Below, piece after piece: positions 1 to 8,796 of a DNA stretch of 64,000 nt. A program made the position numbers and the translations under genes. The notes beneath the pieces are model-generated. The model saw only the letters and a list, made by a program, of their open reading frames with translations. It searched no databases and was not told where the DNA came from. How positions within the stretch are numbered: position 1 is the first letter of the stretch; the number at the start of each line of letters is the position of its first letter. Source of the DNA: Pelomonas sp. CA6 (GTDB lineage Bacteria; Pseudomonadota; Gammaproteobacteria; Burkholderiales; Burkholderiaceae_C); assembly GCF_022549225.1 (NCBI RefSeq), contig NZ_JAKZFD010000004.1, positions 310,001-374,000 on the forward strand. Reading direction: 5' to 3'.

Positions 1-102
1 TGGGCGGGTACCGGCCATGTGCTGGCCCTGCTGGGCTTCGCGGCCCTCATGGCCTGGTGCTGCAGGCCGCTGCCGCGACGCGGCGCGGGCCCGCGGCCCT
101 GA
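1..102 (+). CDS. C-terminal end of an unidentified, probably membrane protein (partial)
   Basis: An open frame runs from the first base of the window to a TGA at 100-102 and encodes 33 residues. The first half is hydrophobic (HVLALLGFAALMAW), which would suit a last transmembrane segment. It is followed by a short Arg/Pro-rich tail, as often found on the cytoplasmic side. Too little of the gene is present to assign a family, and the frame could be a chance opening in GC-rich DNA. It converges on the phospholipase C gene that ends at 130. Confidence 0.35.
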   Translation, partial: WAGTGHVLALLGFAALMAWCCRPLPRRGAGPRP

Positions 103-129
103 TCGGGCCGGGGCCGTGGCCCGGGTCGC

Positions 130-2376
130 TCAGAGCTCGGGCAGGCCCATCGCGGGGTCGCTGACCGAGTGACGGCCGGTCTCGACGCGGCCGGCGAAGC
201 GGCGCGAGAACGACGGGTCGGCATCGCAGCTGACGACGAAGTCATACCAGGCGCCGCTGGCGGCCAGGTCCCAGTGCAGCTCGGCCTTGGCGCCGCCCTT
301 GACCGTGGCGGTCCATGGGCCGTCACTGCGGTAGGCCTTGGCGCGCACGCTGAAGCTGCAATCGCGCTGGCCGTTGTTGAGCAGCTCCAGGTAGACGTTG
401 CCGTTGGCGATGTCGTAGCAGACGCGGATCTCCGGCACCGCGGCGCCGGCCTCGCGCATCGTGCTCAGGTCGCCCTTGAAATGGCGATGGAAGCCATTGG
501 GGCCCAGCACCCACAGGTCGTAGAAGCCGCTGCTGTCGCGCAGGGGCTGCCAGCTGTCGTCCAGCTGCTTGCCGGGCTCGACCATGTAGCGGCGCGGCAC
601 GCGGTCGAGGTTGAGCTTGTCGTAGACGTGGAAGACCGCGGCGGCCTGGCCGCTGTTGGCGAACAGCAGGCGCACCGTGCCGGCCTGCGCGTCGACGCGC
701 GCGCTGGTGTGCAGCTCATAGGGCAAGGCGCGCGACGGCCGCGTGCCGGTGGCCTGGCGCGGCAGTTGCGGGTCGATGGGCAGCGGCACCTGGCCCAGTG
801 CCTCCTGGGCCACGCGCAGCTGGTCGGCCTCGGTCTTGCTGCGCCGGCCCGCCAGCGTGGGCAGGGCCTCGCTGTTGGGCGTGGCGAAGTTGAAGGCGCT
901 GGTCAGGTCGCCGCAGACGGCGCGCCGGAAGGGGCTGATGTGCGGCTCGGCGACGCCGAACCGCGCCTCCAGGAAGCGGATCACCGAGGTGTGGTCGAAG
1001 GCCTGCGAGTTGACCCAGCCGCCGCGGCTCCACGGCGAGATCACGTACAGCGGCACGCGCGGGCCCGGGCCGTAGACGCGGCCGTCCGGCTTGGGCTGGC
1101 CTCGGCTGCCGGCCGGCGCGGGATGGGTGAAGTACTCGGCGCCCAGGCTGGCCTCGGGCAGCGTGGTCTTGCCGGCATAGCTGCCGTCGCCGTTGGGCGA
1201 CGGGGCCGACGGCGAGGGCACATGGTCGAAGTAGCCGTCGTTCTCGTCGAAGTTGACGATCAGCACGGTCTTGCTCCACACCTCGGGCACCGCGGTGAGC
1301 GCGTCCAGCACCTCCTGCAGGAACCAGGCGCCCTGCACCGGGCTGGACGGCCCCGGGTGCTCGCAGTAGACCGAGGGCGCGTTCATCCAGCAGACCTGGG
1401 GCAGCTTGCCTTCGCGGATGTCGCGCCGGAAGGCGTCCAGGTATTCCTCGGGCCGGGTGCCCGGCAGGGTGTTGGCGATGCCCTTGTACAGCGGGTTCCC
1501 GGCGTTGTCGCGGGCGTGGTCGTAGGCGCGATAGGGCAGCGCCTGGCCGCTGTCGGCATAGGGCTTGTTCGGCTCGCCGCCGCTGCACACCGGGTAGCCG
1601 GAGGCCAGGTTGGCGCGCCGGAACTGGCGGAAGGCGCCCAGCATGTTGTCGCCCCATTCGTCGGGCATGTTCTGGTAGCTGATCCAGCGCACGCCGGCCT
1701 CTTCCAGCCGTTCGGCATAGGTCTTCCAGGTGTAGCCGGTGTCGACGGCGGAGGCGCGGCCGTCCAGCCAGTCCCACTCGTTGCGCACGAAGGCGACGTT
1801 CTGCGCGGTGGCGCCGTTGGTGCCGGTCAGGAAAAAGGAGCGGTTGGCGTCGGTGCCCGTGTGCATCGCGCAGTGGTAGGCGTCGCAGACGGTGAAGGCA
1901 TTGGCCAGCGCGAACTGGAACGGGACTTCGGCCTCGCGGTGATAGCCCATGGCCTTGGTGGTCTTGTAGCGCGGCCATTGCCACATGCGGCCGTGGTCCC
2001 AGGCTTTCTGGCTGTCGTCCCAGTCGTGCGGCGTGCCGCCGTCGCGCTGCGCGTTGCCCTTGCGGCTGTCGAGGTGGTAGGGCAGCACGACCTTGCCGTT
2101 GGCGTCGGTCTGCTGCCAGACGCTGCGGCCGCCGGGCAGCGGCACGGTGAAGCGGTCACCGAAGCCGCGCACGCCATGCAGCGTGCCGAAGTAGTGGTCG
2201 AAGGAGCGGTTCTCCTGCATCAGGATCACCACATGCTCGACGTCCTGGATGGTGCCGGTCTTGTTGTTGGCGGGAATGGCCAGCGCGCGGCGGATGCTGG
2301 GCGGGAAGGCCGCCAGCGCGGCGGCGGCGGCGCCGGTGGAAGCGGCGTTCTGGAGGAATTGACGGCGGGAACTCAT
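130..2376 (-). CDS. Phosphocholine-specific phospholipase C, Tat-exported
   Basis: This 748-residue protein belongs to the acid phosphatase-like superfamily of bacterial phospholipases C (PlcH/PlcN type), which hydrolyse phosphatidylcholine or sphingomyelin to a diglyceride and phosphocholine. The N-terminus carries a twin-arginine signal (SRRQFLQ, residues 3-9) followed by an Ala-rich hydrophobic stretch, so export in folded form is expected. The family hallmark ENRSFDHYFG lies at residues 55-64 and NFDENDGYFDHV lies mid-protein. The last 200 residues fit the two beta-rich C-terminal domains (DUF756) of the family. Length is normal (about 700-750). A small lipoprotein gene ends 27 bases upstream and is probably cotranscribed. 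Haemolytic versus non-haemolytic activity cannot be told from sequence. Confidence 0.95.
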   Translation of the reverse strand: MSSRRQFLQNAASTGAAAAALAAFPPSIRRALAIPANNKTGTIQDVEHVVILMQENRSFDHYFGTLHGVRGFGDRFTVPLPGGRSVWQQTDANGKVVLPYHLDSRKGNAQRDGGTPHDWDDSQKAWDHGRMWQWPRYKTTKAMGYHREAEVPFQFALANAFTVCDAYHCAMHTGTDANRSFFLTGTNGATAQNVAFVRNEWDWLDGRASAVDTGYTWKTYAERLEEAGVRWISYQNMPDEWGDNMLGAFRQFRRANLASGYPVCSGGEPNKPYADSGQALPYRAYDHARDNAGNPLYKGIANTLPGTRPEEYLDAFRRDIREGKLPQVCWMNAPSVYCEHPGPSSPVQGAWFLQEVLDALTAVPEVWSKTVLIVNFDENDGYFDHVPSPSAPSPNGDGSYAGKTTLPEASLGAEYFTHPAPAGSRGQPKPDGRVYGPGPRVPLYVISPWSRGGWVNSQAFDHTSVIRFLEARFGVAEPHISPFRRAVCGDLTSAFNFATPNSEALPTLAGRRSKTEADQLRVAQEALGQVPLPIDPQLPRQATGTRPSRALPYELHTSARVDAQAGTVRLLFANSGQAAAVFHVYDKLNLDRVPRRYMVEPGKQLDDSWQPLRDSSGFYDLWVLGPNGFHRHFKGDLSTMREAGAAVPEIRVCYDIANGNVYLELLNNGQRDCSFSVRAKAYRSDGPWTATVKGGAKAELHWDLAASGAWYDFVVSCDADPSFSRRFAGRVETGRHSVSDPAMGLPEL

Positions 2377-2403
2377 GTCTTGTTCTCTGGGCTGGCGGGT
2401 CGG

Positions 2404-2577
2404 TCAGGGGGCGCAACGCATCTCGGGCTTGGTGCCGGGGTTGGGCTTGTCGGGCGTGGGTTTGTCCGGGGTAGGCGGGCTGGCATCGGAGCTGCCGCCG
2501 CAGGCGCTCAGCGCCAGACTCAAGAGGACGGCGGACAGGAGCCGCGCCGTGGATGACGGGGAAAGAAAGTGCTGCAT
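2404..2577 (-). CDS. Small putative lipoprotein upstream of phospholipase C
   Basis: This 57-residue protein has a basic N-terminus, a hydrophobic core and a lipobox LALSAC with the lipidation Cys at about residue 26, so a lipoprotein signal peptide is well supported. The mature part is only about 30 residues and contains an exact short tandem repeat (TPDKPTPDKPNPGTKP), which looks like an extended Pro/Lys linker, and it ends in MRCAP. It reads in the same direction as the phospholipase C gene, with a 27-base gap, which suggests one transcript. No strong Shine-Dalgarno sequence is visible before the ATG. Function is unknown; a small membrane-anchored accessory or simply a short lipoprotein are both possible. 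Confidence 0.7.
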   Translation of the reverse strand: MQHFLSPSSTARLLSAVLLSLALSACGGSSDASPPTPDKPTPDKPNPGTKPEMRCAP

Positions 2578-2799
2578 GGGGGCGTCTTGCAGAGGGTGGA
2601 GGAAGGACCCGGGCAGGACGCATGCAGCGGCGCCGGCCGGGCATGCCTACGCCGGCCCGCTCTCGTGGCAGCAGGGGCGCGATACCGGACCGCGCAACGC
2701 CACGAAGGCCCCCCGCGTCAGAACGACCGAAAGACTAGAAACGCGTCATGACATCGCCATGAAGCGGGCGGGGCACTGTCCGCTATGCAGACGACGCGG
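2578..2799 (-). promoter_or_regulatory. Upstream region of the lipoprotein/phospholipase C genes with a weak PhoB-box-like repeat
   Basis: No gene is seen here. On the minus strand, 2765-2748 reads GCTTCATGGCGATGTCAT, two seven-base half sites (GCTTCAT and ATGTCAT) separated by four bases. This is the geometry of a Pho box, whose half site is CTGTCAT. The downstream half matches at six of seven positions, the upstream half at only four. Phospholipases C are phosphate-regulated in some proteobacteria, so the site is plausible, but the match is weak. Confidence 0.25.
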
Positions 2800-3204
2800 C
2801 GCGGCGGTGAGCGTCCCTCCCGGGATGCCCCCGTCCTTGAAGCCGAGCTCCTCGACCAAGCCCCCGGACGACGCGCGCGTTGCGCTTGTCCTTGGCCAGT
2901 TGGGCATCGGACAGCCAGCCCTTGCAGGGGGAGCAGCCCGCGGCAACTTTCCCGTAGCGGGGCTTGAACTGCTCGCCCTAGTTCTGGACCCACTGCTTGA
3001 CCGCCATCGCCTGAGCCAGGTTTTCCACGCTTTTTGCATCGCGTTGAGGTCGAACAGCCCCTCGTCCCAGCTGGCGGGCTTCTGGTCCGACTAGCTCTTG
3101 AGCGTTCGGGCGTTGGCGGAGAGCACCTCAGGATAGAGCCCGGCCAGCCGGAGCTGGTAGTCGTAGCGCACGCTGTTGCGGTTGGGCGCGGTGTTGTCGA
3201 CTCA
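2800..3204 (-). pseudogene. Decayed coding remnant of unknown identity
   Basis: Reading downstream from the hsdM relic, the minus strand keeps stretches that look like protein but in changing frames and with stops. One block reads RNSVRYDYQLRLAGLYPEVL and later WDEGLFDLNAMQK, with a TAG at 3091-3093. After a frame change it continues AVKQWVQN, a stop, then GEQFKPRYGKVAAGCSPCKG and WLSDAQLAKDKRNARVV. At least two frame changes and two stops are needed to read through. I do not recognise the family. It may be the rest of the restriction-modification locus or a second gene lost with it. Confidence 0.45.
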
Positions 3205-3583
3205 GCCGTTCTCAGGCGGGAGGTCGGCGATCAGCAGGCCTTCGTGCTCGTCTTCAAAGACGCTGCGCGTGACATAGGCCACCGGCGTGGTGCTGTACTC
3301 GGTGAGGTTCTGCAGGCCGGGGAAGGGCTCGTTGTCCACGGAGCTCACCAGTTCGTCGCCCTTCCTGCCTTCTGGGTCGGTCGCTCAGTTGCGCCAGCGG
3401 TAGGCCTCGGCCAAGGGGCTTTGGCAATCATCGTTGAGCAATTCCCATTCTTGCTCGCGGTCGTCAAAGATCTTCCAGGAATAGCCTCCAGACAAACTGG
3501 CCGATGCGCAGGGCGTCGCCGTCGACGCCGACGTCCTTGCCCAGGATGTCATGGATGGATTTGATGGCGGAAGTGATGGACAT
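3205..3583 (-). pseudogene. hsdM relic: N-terminal fragment of a type I restriction-modification methyltransferase subunit
   Basis: From an ATG at 3583 the minus strand reads SITSAIKSIHDILGKDVGVD and GDALRIGQFVWRLFLEDL, then a stop. A shift of frame at about 3467 restores IFDDREQEWELLNDDCQSPL, AEAYRWRN, a TGA at 3385-3387 where HsdM relatives usually have Trp, then TDPEGRKGDELV and SVFEDEHEGLL. Another stop lies at 3202-3204. This order of motifs is typical of the N-terminal helical domain of HsdM. The SAM-binding and NPPF-type catalytic motifs are absent, so no methyltransferase is encoded. The ATG lies seven bases after the HNH gene stop, so the two were once one operon. Confidence 0.7.
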
Positions 3584-3590
3584 GGCTCGA

Positions 3591-4826
3591 TTACTCAAAG
3601 CCGTGGCGAGCGCGGTGTGCCGCCAGATAGGGAAGGTGCCGGGCTTTCAGGCCTTCAGCGCGCAGGCGGGCATCGGGGCGTAGGCCGAGGTGAGACAAAT
3701 CCGCGTCTGTCAGCCCTGGCTTGCAGAGCAGGCGACCTTTGTCGTCAAAGGAGATCAGGCCTCTGTCGAACAGCTTGTCGATGGAGGCCGTGAGGGGCAG
3801 GCCGTTGTAAGGGTCAAGCCGGGCTTCGTCACTGGACTCGCTCCAAGCCTGGGCATGGCTTGCAATCAATGTGGCTTGGATGGCGCAACCCGTCACGGCA
3901 CACCGGCTCTGCCACAAACCAAGCACACGCTCTCGGAACAGACCTTGCCCAACGCGCGCTTCGATGAGTGCCTGCCGCGTCGTGGGTAATCGGTTGACCC
4001 CTTCCGCATCCAGATCTGCAGCAGCTTGTGCGGTGCCAGTGATGGTGTCTTCGTCGCGAGTCAACCAACCCATTTCGCGCAAGGCTGTGACCAGGTTGGT
4101 GCGCATGGTCCAGAGGAAATGGCCGCGCGCATCGGCCTCGCCATCCCCCGTAGCAAGCGCCTGGGTCCAGTTGGTCAAGCCATCGATCCCAAAGTGGTCT
4201 GAGAGCGCATGGCCGAGCCGGCCGTACTGGCTGTTGGCCGCGGCATAGCTCTCATAGCCACCCAGTAGGGCAATGGCTTCCATAGACAGGCGCTGACCGG
4301 GAGCCTGAGCATGGCCGAGCAACATGGCTCGCTGCTGGGCCGTCATCCGGTCAGCGCTCGCCTGCAAGGCTTCAACGAAATCGGAAGCCGAGCGTGCGGC
4401 GAGCTGCTGAAAAGGATCGGCCGCATCGTCATGCACGCCGGAGGCGAGCTCCATAGACGATTGTTCGGTAGCGCCCCCCGTCAAGATAAGCACAAGTGCA
4501 TCGACCGACCTGAGGTCCTCCACCGCAACAGCATGGCCGTGCACCCCAGCGTACTTGGTGCTGCTTCCGCCAAACGGGCCCACCACGCGAATACCACGGA
4601 CGCCCTGCGCCGAAAGCAGAAGTTGAGCATCATGGGGATGCAGGACCAACGGTGCCGTCGCCATCCGCTGGCTGACGTCCTTGGACAGCTTGATGGACAC
4701 CCAGTGCTTCATCTGCGGGTGTTGCAGGCGCCAACTCTTGGTGGTGCGGTTTTCGCTGGTGATGTCTTGGAAGCCTCGCGACAGCAAGGCGTCTCGCAGC
4801 GTGTGGTTATCGAGAGAAGCCGTCAT
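3591..4826 (-). CDS. HNH endonuclease (HNH_2 type), intact, next to an hsdM relic
   Basis: This is a 411-residue protein. The C-terminal part (about 300-365) has the HNH_2 pattern: CAVTGC at 309-314, SHAQAW with His324, then DPYNGLPLTASIDKLFD with Asn341, followed by a short strand (GLISF). The N-terminal 290 residues are not a domain I can name; a segment around 185-215 (GGYESYAAANSQYGRLG) recurs in HNH proteins near restriction loci. No signal peptide is present, so it acts on DNA inside the cell. Base composition is visibly less GC-rich than the flanking plc and ssb genes, which suggests acquisition. It would have been first in an operon with hsdM, now decayed. A defence role is inferred. 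Confidence 0.8.
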   Translation of the reverse strand: MTASLDNHTLRDALLSRGFQDITSENRTTKSWRLQHPQMKHWVSIKLSKDVSQRMATAPLVLHPHDAQLLLSAQGVRGIRVVGPFGGSSTKYAGVHGHAVAVEDLRSVDALVLILTGGATEQSSMELASGVHDDAADPFQQLAARSASDFVEALQASADRMTAQQRAMLLGHAQAPGQRLSMEAIALLGGYESYAAANSQYGRLGHALSDHFGIDGLTNWTQALATGDGEADARGHFLWTMRTNLVTALREMGWLTRDEDTITGTAQAAADLDAEGVNRLPTTRQALIEARVGQGLFRERVLGLWQSRCAVTGCAIQATLIASHAQAWSESSDEARLDPYNGLPLTASIDKLFDRGLISFDDKGRLLCKPGLTDADLSHLGLRPDARLRAEGLKARHLPYLAAHRARHGFE

Positions 4827-4889
4827 GCGTATAGCTGAGAGTCCAGCGCGGCCAGTGCGTGTTCATACTGACGTTTTCCGCCAAGCAAC

Positions 4890-4922
4890 AAAAAAAGCCC
4901 CAAGCCATAGAGGCTGGGGCTC
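4890..4922 (-). terminator. Rho-independent terminator after ssb
   Basis: On the minus strand an 11-base stem (AGCCCCAGCC with one bulge, pairing with GGCTTGGGGCT) is followed by a run of seven T. It lies about 30 bases after the ssb stop codon and before the HNH gene. Confidence 0.8.
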
Positions 4923-4951
4923 CTTGTTTACCGTCCAGGAAAGAGTAGATC

Positions 4952-5488
4952 CTAGAAAGGAATGTCGTCGTCCATGTCATCAAAGCTGGTGGCCGGCTTG
5001 GGCGCGGGGGCCTGGCGCGGGGCCGGGGCCGGGCGCGGCGCGCGGGCTTCGCCGCCGCCGCCGCCGAAGTCGCCACCGCCGCGCTCGGCATTGCGCTCGC
5101 GGCTGTAGCCGCCGCCACCGCCACCGCCGCCCATGTCGTCGCCACCGCTGCCGTCACGGCTGCCCAGGAGCTGCATTTGTTCGGCGATGATCTCGGTCGT
5201 GTAGGTGTCCCGACCTTCTTTGTCCTGCCATTTGCGGGTCTTCAGGCGGCCTTCGACATAGACCGGGCGGCCCTTCTTCAGGTACTCGCCGGCGATCTCG
5301 GCCAGGCGGTCGTAGAAGACGACGCGATGCCATTCGGTTTCTTCCTGGCGTTCGCCGCCTTCGCGGCTCTTCCAGTTGCGCGTGGTGGCGATGCTGACAT
5401 TGCACACCGCGGCCCCGCTGGGCGTGTAGCGCAGCTCGGGGTCGCGACCGAGGTTGCCGATGATGATGACTTTGTTGACCGAGGCCAT
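4952..5488 (-). CDS. ssb: Single-stranded DNA-binding protein
   Basis: This 178-residue protein has the OB fold in about residues 1-110 (starting [20 protein letters not shown]) and a flexible Gly-rich linker with runs of up to eight Gly. A Pro/Ala-rich segment follows, and it ends in DDDIPF, the acidic tip that recruits repair and replication proteins. SSB binds single-stranded DNA as a tetramer during replication, recombination and repair. Length is normal. It stands alone as a transcription unit with its own terminator downstream. No LexA-type site was noticed in the 120 bases upstream. Confidence 0.97.
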   Translation of the reverse strand: MASVNKVIIIGNLGRDPELRYTPSGAAVCNVSIATTRNWKSREGGERQEETEWHRVVFYDRLAEIAGEYLKKGRPVYVEGRLKTRKWQDKEGRDTYTTEIIAEQMQLLGSRDGSGGDDMGGGGGGGGYSRERNAERGGGDFGGGGGEARAPRPAPAPRQAPAPKPATSFDDMDDDIPF

Positions 5489-5611
5489 GGTGTGCAGTGG
5501 GCGTACGAGTGAAGTCCGGATTATGCCGTGAGCCCCCCGGGCGGCCTCTGCGGGTCGCCACGGAGCATCCGCCGCTCGGAGGAACGGCGCCGGGCGGCGG
5601 GCCTGGGCGGC

Positions 5612-6139
5612 TCAGGGCTCGCCGTCCCAGTAGTCCAGCCCGGCTTCGCGGCGCTGGATGAAGGCCGGCCCGCGCGAGAACACGCCGATCTTGCCGGAAT
5701 CCGGGTATTCGCAGACCTCCGGGCGCTCCTGGGTGCTGATGGACAGGTAGCTCAGCGGCCGGTCGGAGGTGTTCAGGAGGTGGTGCGGATAGTCGGGGCC
5801 GCAGGGGATGAAGATGACGTCGCCGGCCTTGACGGGCAGGCGTTCGCCGGCCACGCGCAGCGTGCCCTCGCCGTCCAGGATGATGAACATCTCCTCCTGC
5901 GTGTGGTGAAAATGGTAGGGGCAGCTCTGCTGGCCCGGCGGCACGGTGTCCACGCCGCAGCCCAGCTTGCGCGCCAGCGTGCCTTGGGAGAGGCTGCCGG
6001 TCATGCTGTCGTACAGCGGCGGGCGCAGATAGCGCTCGCGCGGGACCTCGTGGAGGTTGCGGACCAGTTTGCGCCGCAGCGCGGTGGCCGCGTCCTCGTC
6101 CGCGGCGCCACCCGCCGCCGGCGTTCCTTGCTCGCTCAT
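5612..6139 (-). CDS. Cupin-domain protein
   Basis: This 175-residue protein has a single cupin barrel. Motif 1 is [19 protein letters not shown], with the two His and Glu typical of a metal site, and motif 2 is [18 protein letters not shown], with the third His. No signal peptide is visible. A Shine-Dalgarno sequence (GGGAG) lies seven bases before the ATG at 6139, which decides the start against longer upstream readings that run into recQ on the other strand. Small cupins of this kind include sugar isomerases, dioxygenases and binding proteins. The sequence does not tell which, and the neighbours (ssb, recQ) do not help. Confidence 0.85.
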   Translation of the reverse strand: MSEQGTPAAGGAADEDAATALRRKLVRNLHEVPRERYLRPPLYDSMTGSLSQGTLARKLGCGVDTVPPGQQSCPYHFHHTQEEMFIILDGEGTLRVAGERLPVKAGDVIFIPCGPDYPHHLLNTSDRPLSYLSISTQERPEVCEYPDSGKIGVFSRGPAFIQRREAGLDYWDGEP

Positions 6140-6256
6140 GGTGTGCTCCCTGGTGTTGGTGCGTCGATGATGGGCCGGTCCCGGGACGCCGGCAAGCGCC
6201 GGCCCCGCGGGTGTCCCCAGGGCGGCGGTGACGGGGCGCGCAGCGAAGCGCGTACC

Positions 6257-8161
6257 ATGCGCGCTCCCATGCCAGTTCCCGCCCCGATGTCTTCCCCGTC
6301 GCCCGATCGGGCCCAGGCCCTGCCGCTCGCCATCCTGCAGGAGGTGTTCGGCTATGCCAGCTTCCGCGGCCGCCAGGCCGAGATCGTCGAGCAGGTCTGC
6401 GCCGGGGGCGATGCGCTGGTGCTGATGCCCACCGGGGGCGGCAAGAGCCTGTGCTACCAGGTGCCGGCGATCGCACGCCAGCGCCTGGGCCATGGCGTGA
6501 CGGTGGTGGTGAGCCCGCTGATCGCGCTGATGCAGGACCAGGTCGGCGCGCTCGAGGAGGCCGGCGTGCATGCCGCCTTCCTGAACTCCACGCTGAGCCT
6601 GGAGCAGGCCCAGCATGTGGAGCGCGAGATGCTGTCGGGCCGGCTGACGCTGCTGTACGCGGCGCCGGAGCGGGTCAACACGCCGCGCTTCCTGGCCCAG
6701 CTGCAGTCGCTGTACGAGCGCGGCCAGCTGGCGCTGTTCGCGATCGACGAAGCGCATTGCGTGAGCCAGTGGGGGCATGATTTCCGCAGCGAATACCTGT
6801 CGCTGTCGCTGCTGCACGAACGCTTCCCCGAGGTGCCGCGCATCGCGCTGACGGCCACCGCAGACGAGCTGACGCGGGCCGACATGGTGGAGCGCCTGGC
6901 GCTGCAGGACGCGCGCGTGTTCATCTCGTCCTTCGACCGGCCCAACATCCGCTACCTGATCGTCGAGAAGGGCGCCAGCCCGCGCGACCAGCTGCTGCGC
7001 TTCATCCGCGACGAACACGAGGACGAGGCCGGCGTGGTCTATTGCCAGAGCCGGCGCAAGGTGGACGAGACCGCCGAGTGGCTGCGCTCGCAGGGGGTCA
7101 ACGCGCTGCCCTATCACGCGGGCATGGACGCCGAGCTGCGCAAGCGCCACCAGGACCGCTTCCTGCGCGAGGACGGGCTGGTGATGGTGGCCACGGTGGC
7201 TTTCGGCATGGGCATCGACAAGCCGGATGTGCGCTTCGTCGCCCATCTGGACCTGCCCAAGAACATCGAGGGCTACTACCAGGAGACCGGGCGCGCGGGC
7301 CGCGATGGCGCGCCGGCCCAGGCCTGGATGGCCTACGGCCTGGCCGATGTGGTGAACCAGCGCCGCATGATCGACGAGAGCCCGGCCGACGAGAGCTTCA
7401 AGAAGGCGCAGCGCGGCAAGCTGGACGCGCTGCTCGCGCTGGCCGAGGCCACCGACTGCCGCCGTCAGCGCCTGCTGGCCTATTTCGGCGAGGACAGCCG
7501 GCCCTGCGGCAACTGCGACAACTGCCTGAACCCGCCCGCGACCTGGGACGGCACCGAGGCGGCGCGCATGGCGCTGTCCTGCATCTATCGCTTCCAGCAG
7601 ATCAGCGGGCTGCGCTTCGGTGCCGGCCATCTGATCGACGTGCTGCGCGGCAAGGAGACCGACAAGGTGCGCCAGTACGGGCACCAAAGCCTGTCCACCT
7701 GGGGCATCGGCTCGGCCCTGAGCGAACAGCAGTGGCGCGCGGTGCTGCGCCAGCTGATCGCGCTGGGCCATGTGTTCACCGAAGGCGAGTACAGCACCCT
7801 CGCGCTGGCCGAGAGCGCCCGCGCGGTGCTGCGCGGCGAGGTGCGGCTGCTGCTGCGCCAGCCCAGCGACACGCGCCGCGCCAAGTCCACGCGCGCCAGC
7901 CGCGGCAGCGCGCGCGCCGAGGCGCCGGACCTGGACAGCGCCGCGCTGGCGCGCTTCGAGGCCCTCAAGGCCTGGCGCGCCGAGGTGGCACGCGAGCATG
8001 GGCTGCCGGCCTATGTGATCTTCCAGAACGTCACGCTGGCCGAGATGGCGCGTCAGCATCCGCGCGACCTGGACGCCCTGGCCGGCATCAGCGGCGTGGG
8101 GGCGAAAAAGCTCGAAGCCTACGGACGCGAGATCCTGCGCGTCCTCGACACGGACGCCTGA
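6257..8161 (+). CDS. recQ: ATP-dependent DNA helicase RecQ
   Basis: RecQ unwinds DNA 3'-5' and acts in recombinational repair (RecF pathway). The protein (634 residues from this start) has Walker A PTGGGKS at 58-64, DEAH at 164-167, and the helicase C-terminal motif [13 protein letters not shown]. It also has the zinc-binding Cys set (CRRQ...CGNCDNC), a winged-helix region and a C-terminal HRDC domain ending about [12 protein letters not shown]. The start is uncertain: in-frame ATG codons also occur at 6269 and 6287, and none has a clear ribosome binding site. It is divergent from the cupin gene, with about 120 bases between them. Confidence 0.96.
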   Translation: MRAPMPVPAPMSSPSPDRAQALPLAILQEVFGYASFRGRQAEIVEQVCAGGDALVLMPTGGGKSLCYQVPAIARQRLGHGVTVVVSPLIALMQDQVGALEEAGVHAAFLNSTLSLEQAQHVEREMLSGRLTLLYAAPERVNTPRFLAQLQSLYERGQLALFAIDEAHCVSQWGHDFRSEYLSLSLLHERFPEVPRIALTATADELTRADMVERLALQDARVFISSFDRPNIRYLIVEKGASPRDQLLRFIRDEHEDEAGVVYCQSRRKVDETAEWLRSQGVNALPYHAGMDAELRKRHQDRFLREDGLVMVATVAFGMGIDKPDVRFVAHLDLPKNIEGYYQETGRAGRDGAPAQAWMAYGLADVVNQRRMIDESPADESFKKAQRGKLDALLALAEATDCRRQRLLAYFGEDSRPCGNCDNCLNPPATWDGTEAARMALSCIYRFQQISGLRFGAGHLIDVLRGKETDKVRQYGHQSLSTWGIGSALSEQQWRAVLRQLIALGHVFTEGEYSTLALAESARAVLRGEVRLLLRQPSDTRRAKSTRASRGSARAEAPDLDSAALARFEALKAWRAEVAREHGLPAYVIFQNVTLAEMARQHPRDLDALAGISGVGAKKLEAYGREILRVLDTDA

Positions 8162-8182
8162 GTCCGCGGCGGCCGACATGCA

Positions 8183-8206
8183 AAGGCCCGGCGCAAGCCG
8201 GGCCTT
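8183..8206. terminator. Hairpin between convergent recQ and a small gene
   Basis: A perfect 10-bp stem (AAGGCCCGGC, loop GCAA, GCCGGGCCTT) lies 22 bases after the recQ stop and before the end of the convergent gene at 8249. The T-run is short on both strands, so it may serve both genes weakly. Confidence 0.6.
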
Positions 8207-8248
8207 GGGGGTCAAAAAACCGGGACGACAGCAGCGCGTCGCCGTCGT

Positions 8249-8515
8249 TCAGCAGAGAGCGGCAGCGGCGCTGCAGGTGGCCGTGGCGACCGACGCGAGC
8301 TGTTGGTCCGGGCCGCCGCTCACGCGGTGGCCATGCAGCTCGACGCGCGGCAGCTGCTGCACGGGCGTGGTGCTGCGCTTGCCCTCGATCACCACGCGCT
8401 CCAGCTTGACGACCTGGGGCGCCGGCGAGTGCGGGTGCTGCGCGCTCAGCGCGAAGGCGAGCGTGACGCCGATCCCGAAGAGAAGGGCCTTGAGGCTGGT
8501 GTGCTTGCTGATCAT
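8249..8515 (-). CDS. Small exported protein with a duplicated LxRVxxxGxR motif
   Basis: This 88-residue protein of unknown function has a good ribosome binding site (AGGAG nine bases before the ATG). The N-terminus is MISKHTSLKALLFGIGVTLA, then FALSAQ, a signal peptide or single transmembrane helix. The mature part contains two similar blocks: VVKLERVVIEGKR and, about 20 residues later, VQQLPRVELHGHR. The same pattern resembles the LERVEVTGSR start of TonB-receptor plug domains, although no barrel follows. The C-terminus is Ala-rich with one Cys near the end (ATCSAAAALC). It may be distantly related to the 62-residue protein at 8797-8985, whose N-terminus is similar (SLKTLM against SLKALL). 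Confidence 0.7.
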   Translation of the reverse strand: MISKHTSLKALLFGIGVTLAFALSAQHPHSPAPQVVKLERVVIEGKRSTTPVQQLPRVELHGHRVSGGPDQQLASVATATCSAAAALC

Positions 8516-8796
8516 GAGGGGCTCCTGAAGTGGGACGTGCTGTGTCAGTGATTGCAGTTTCGGCGCCGCACACGTTCTTCACCAGGGCGAGGCGACGAAG
8601 GCGCGCGTGAACCGCTTGAAACGCAGCCGGACGCGATGAACGCGCAGGCGGCGCGGGGACGGGCGCAGCGGTGGCGGCAACGGCGGCAAACCGCGCATGC
8701 AGAACGACGCCGCCCATAAGGACCGCGGCCGGCCCGTGCTGCGGCGAAGGCCGCAGACCGAGCCGGCCGCGAGGGACCGGGCGAGGAAAGAAAGGC

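Noticed and set aside
169..2556. 795-codon open frame on the plus strand across the phospholipase C gene
   Set aside because: It is antisense to a gene with clear motifs, and its protein is Ala/Gly/Val/Arg-rich without domains. Such frames arise from GC bias at third codon positions.
3205..3583. Programmed frameshift in hsdM
   Set aside because: Several stops and more than one frame change are needed, and catalytic motifs are missing. Decay is simpler than recoding.
6140..8215. Extension of the cupin gene into an 867-codon minus-strand frame
   Set aside because: The extra part is antisense to recQ, and the true start at 6139 has a good ribosome site.
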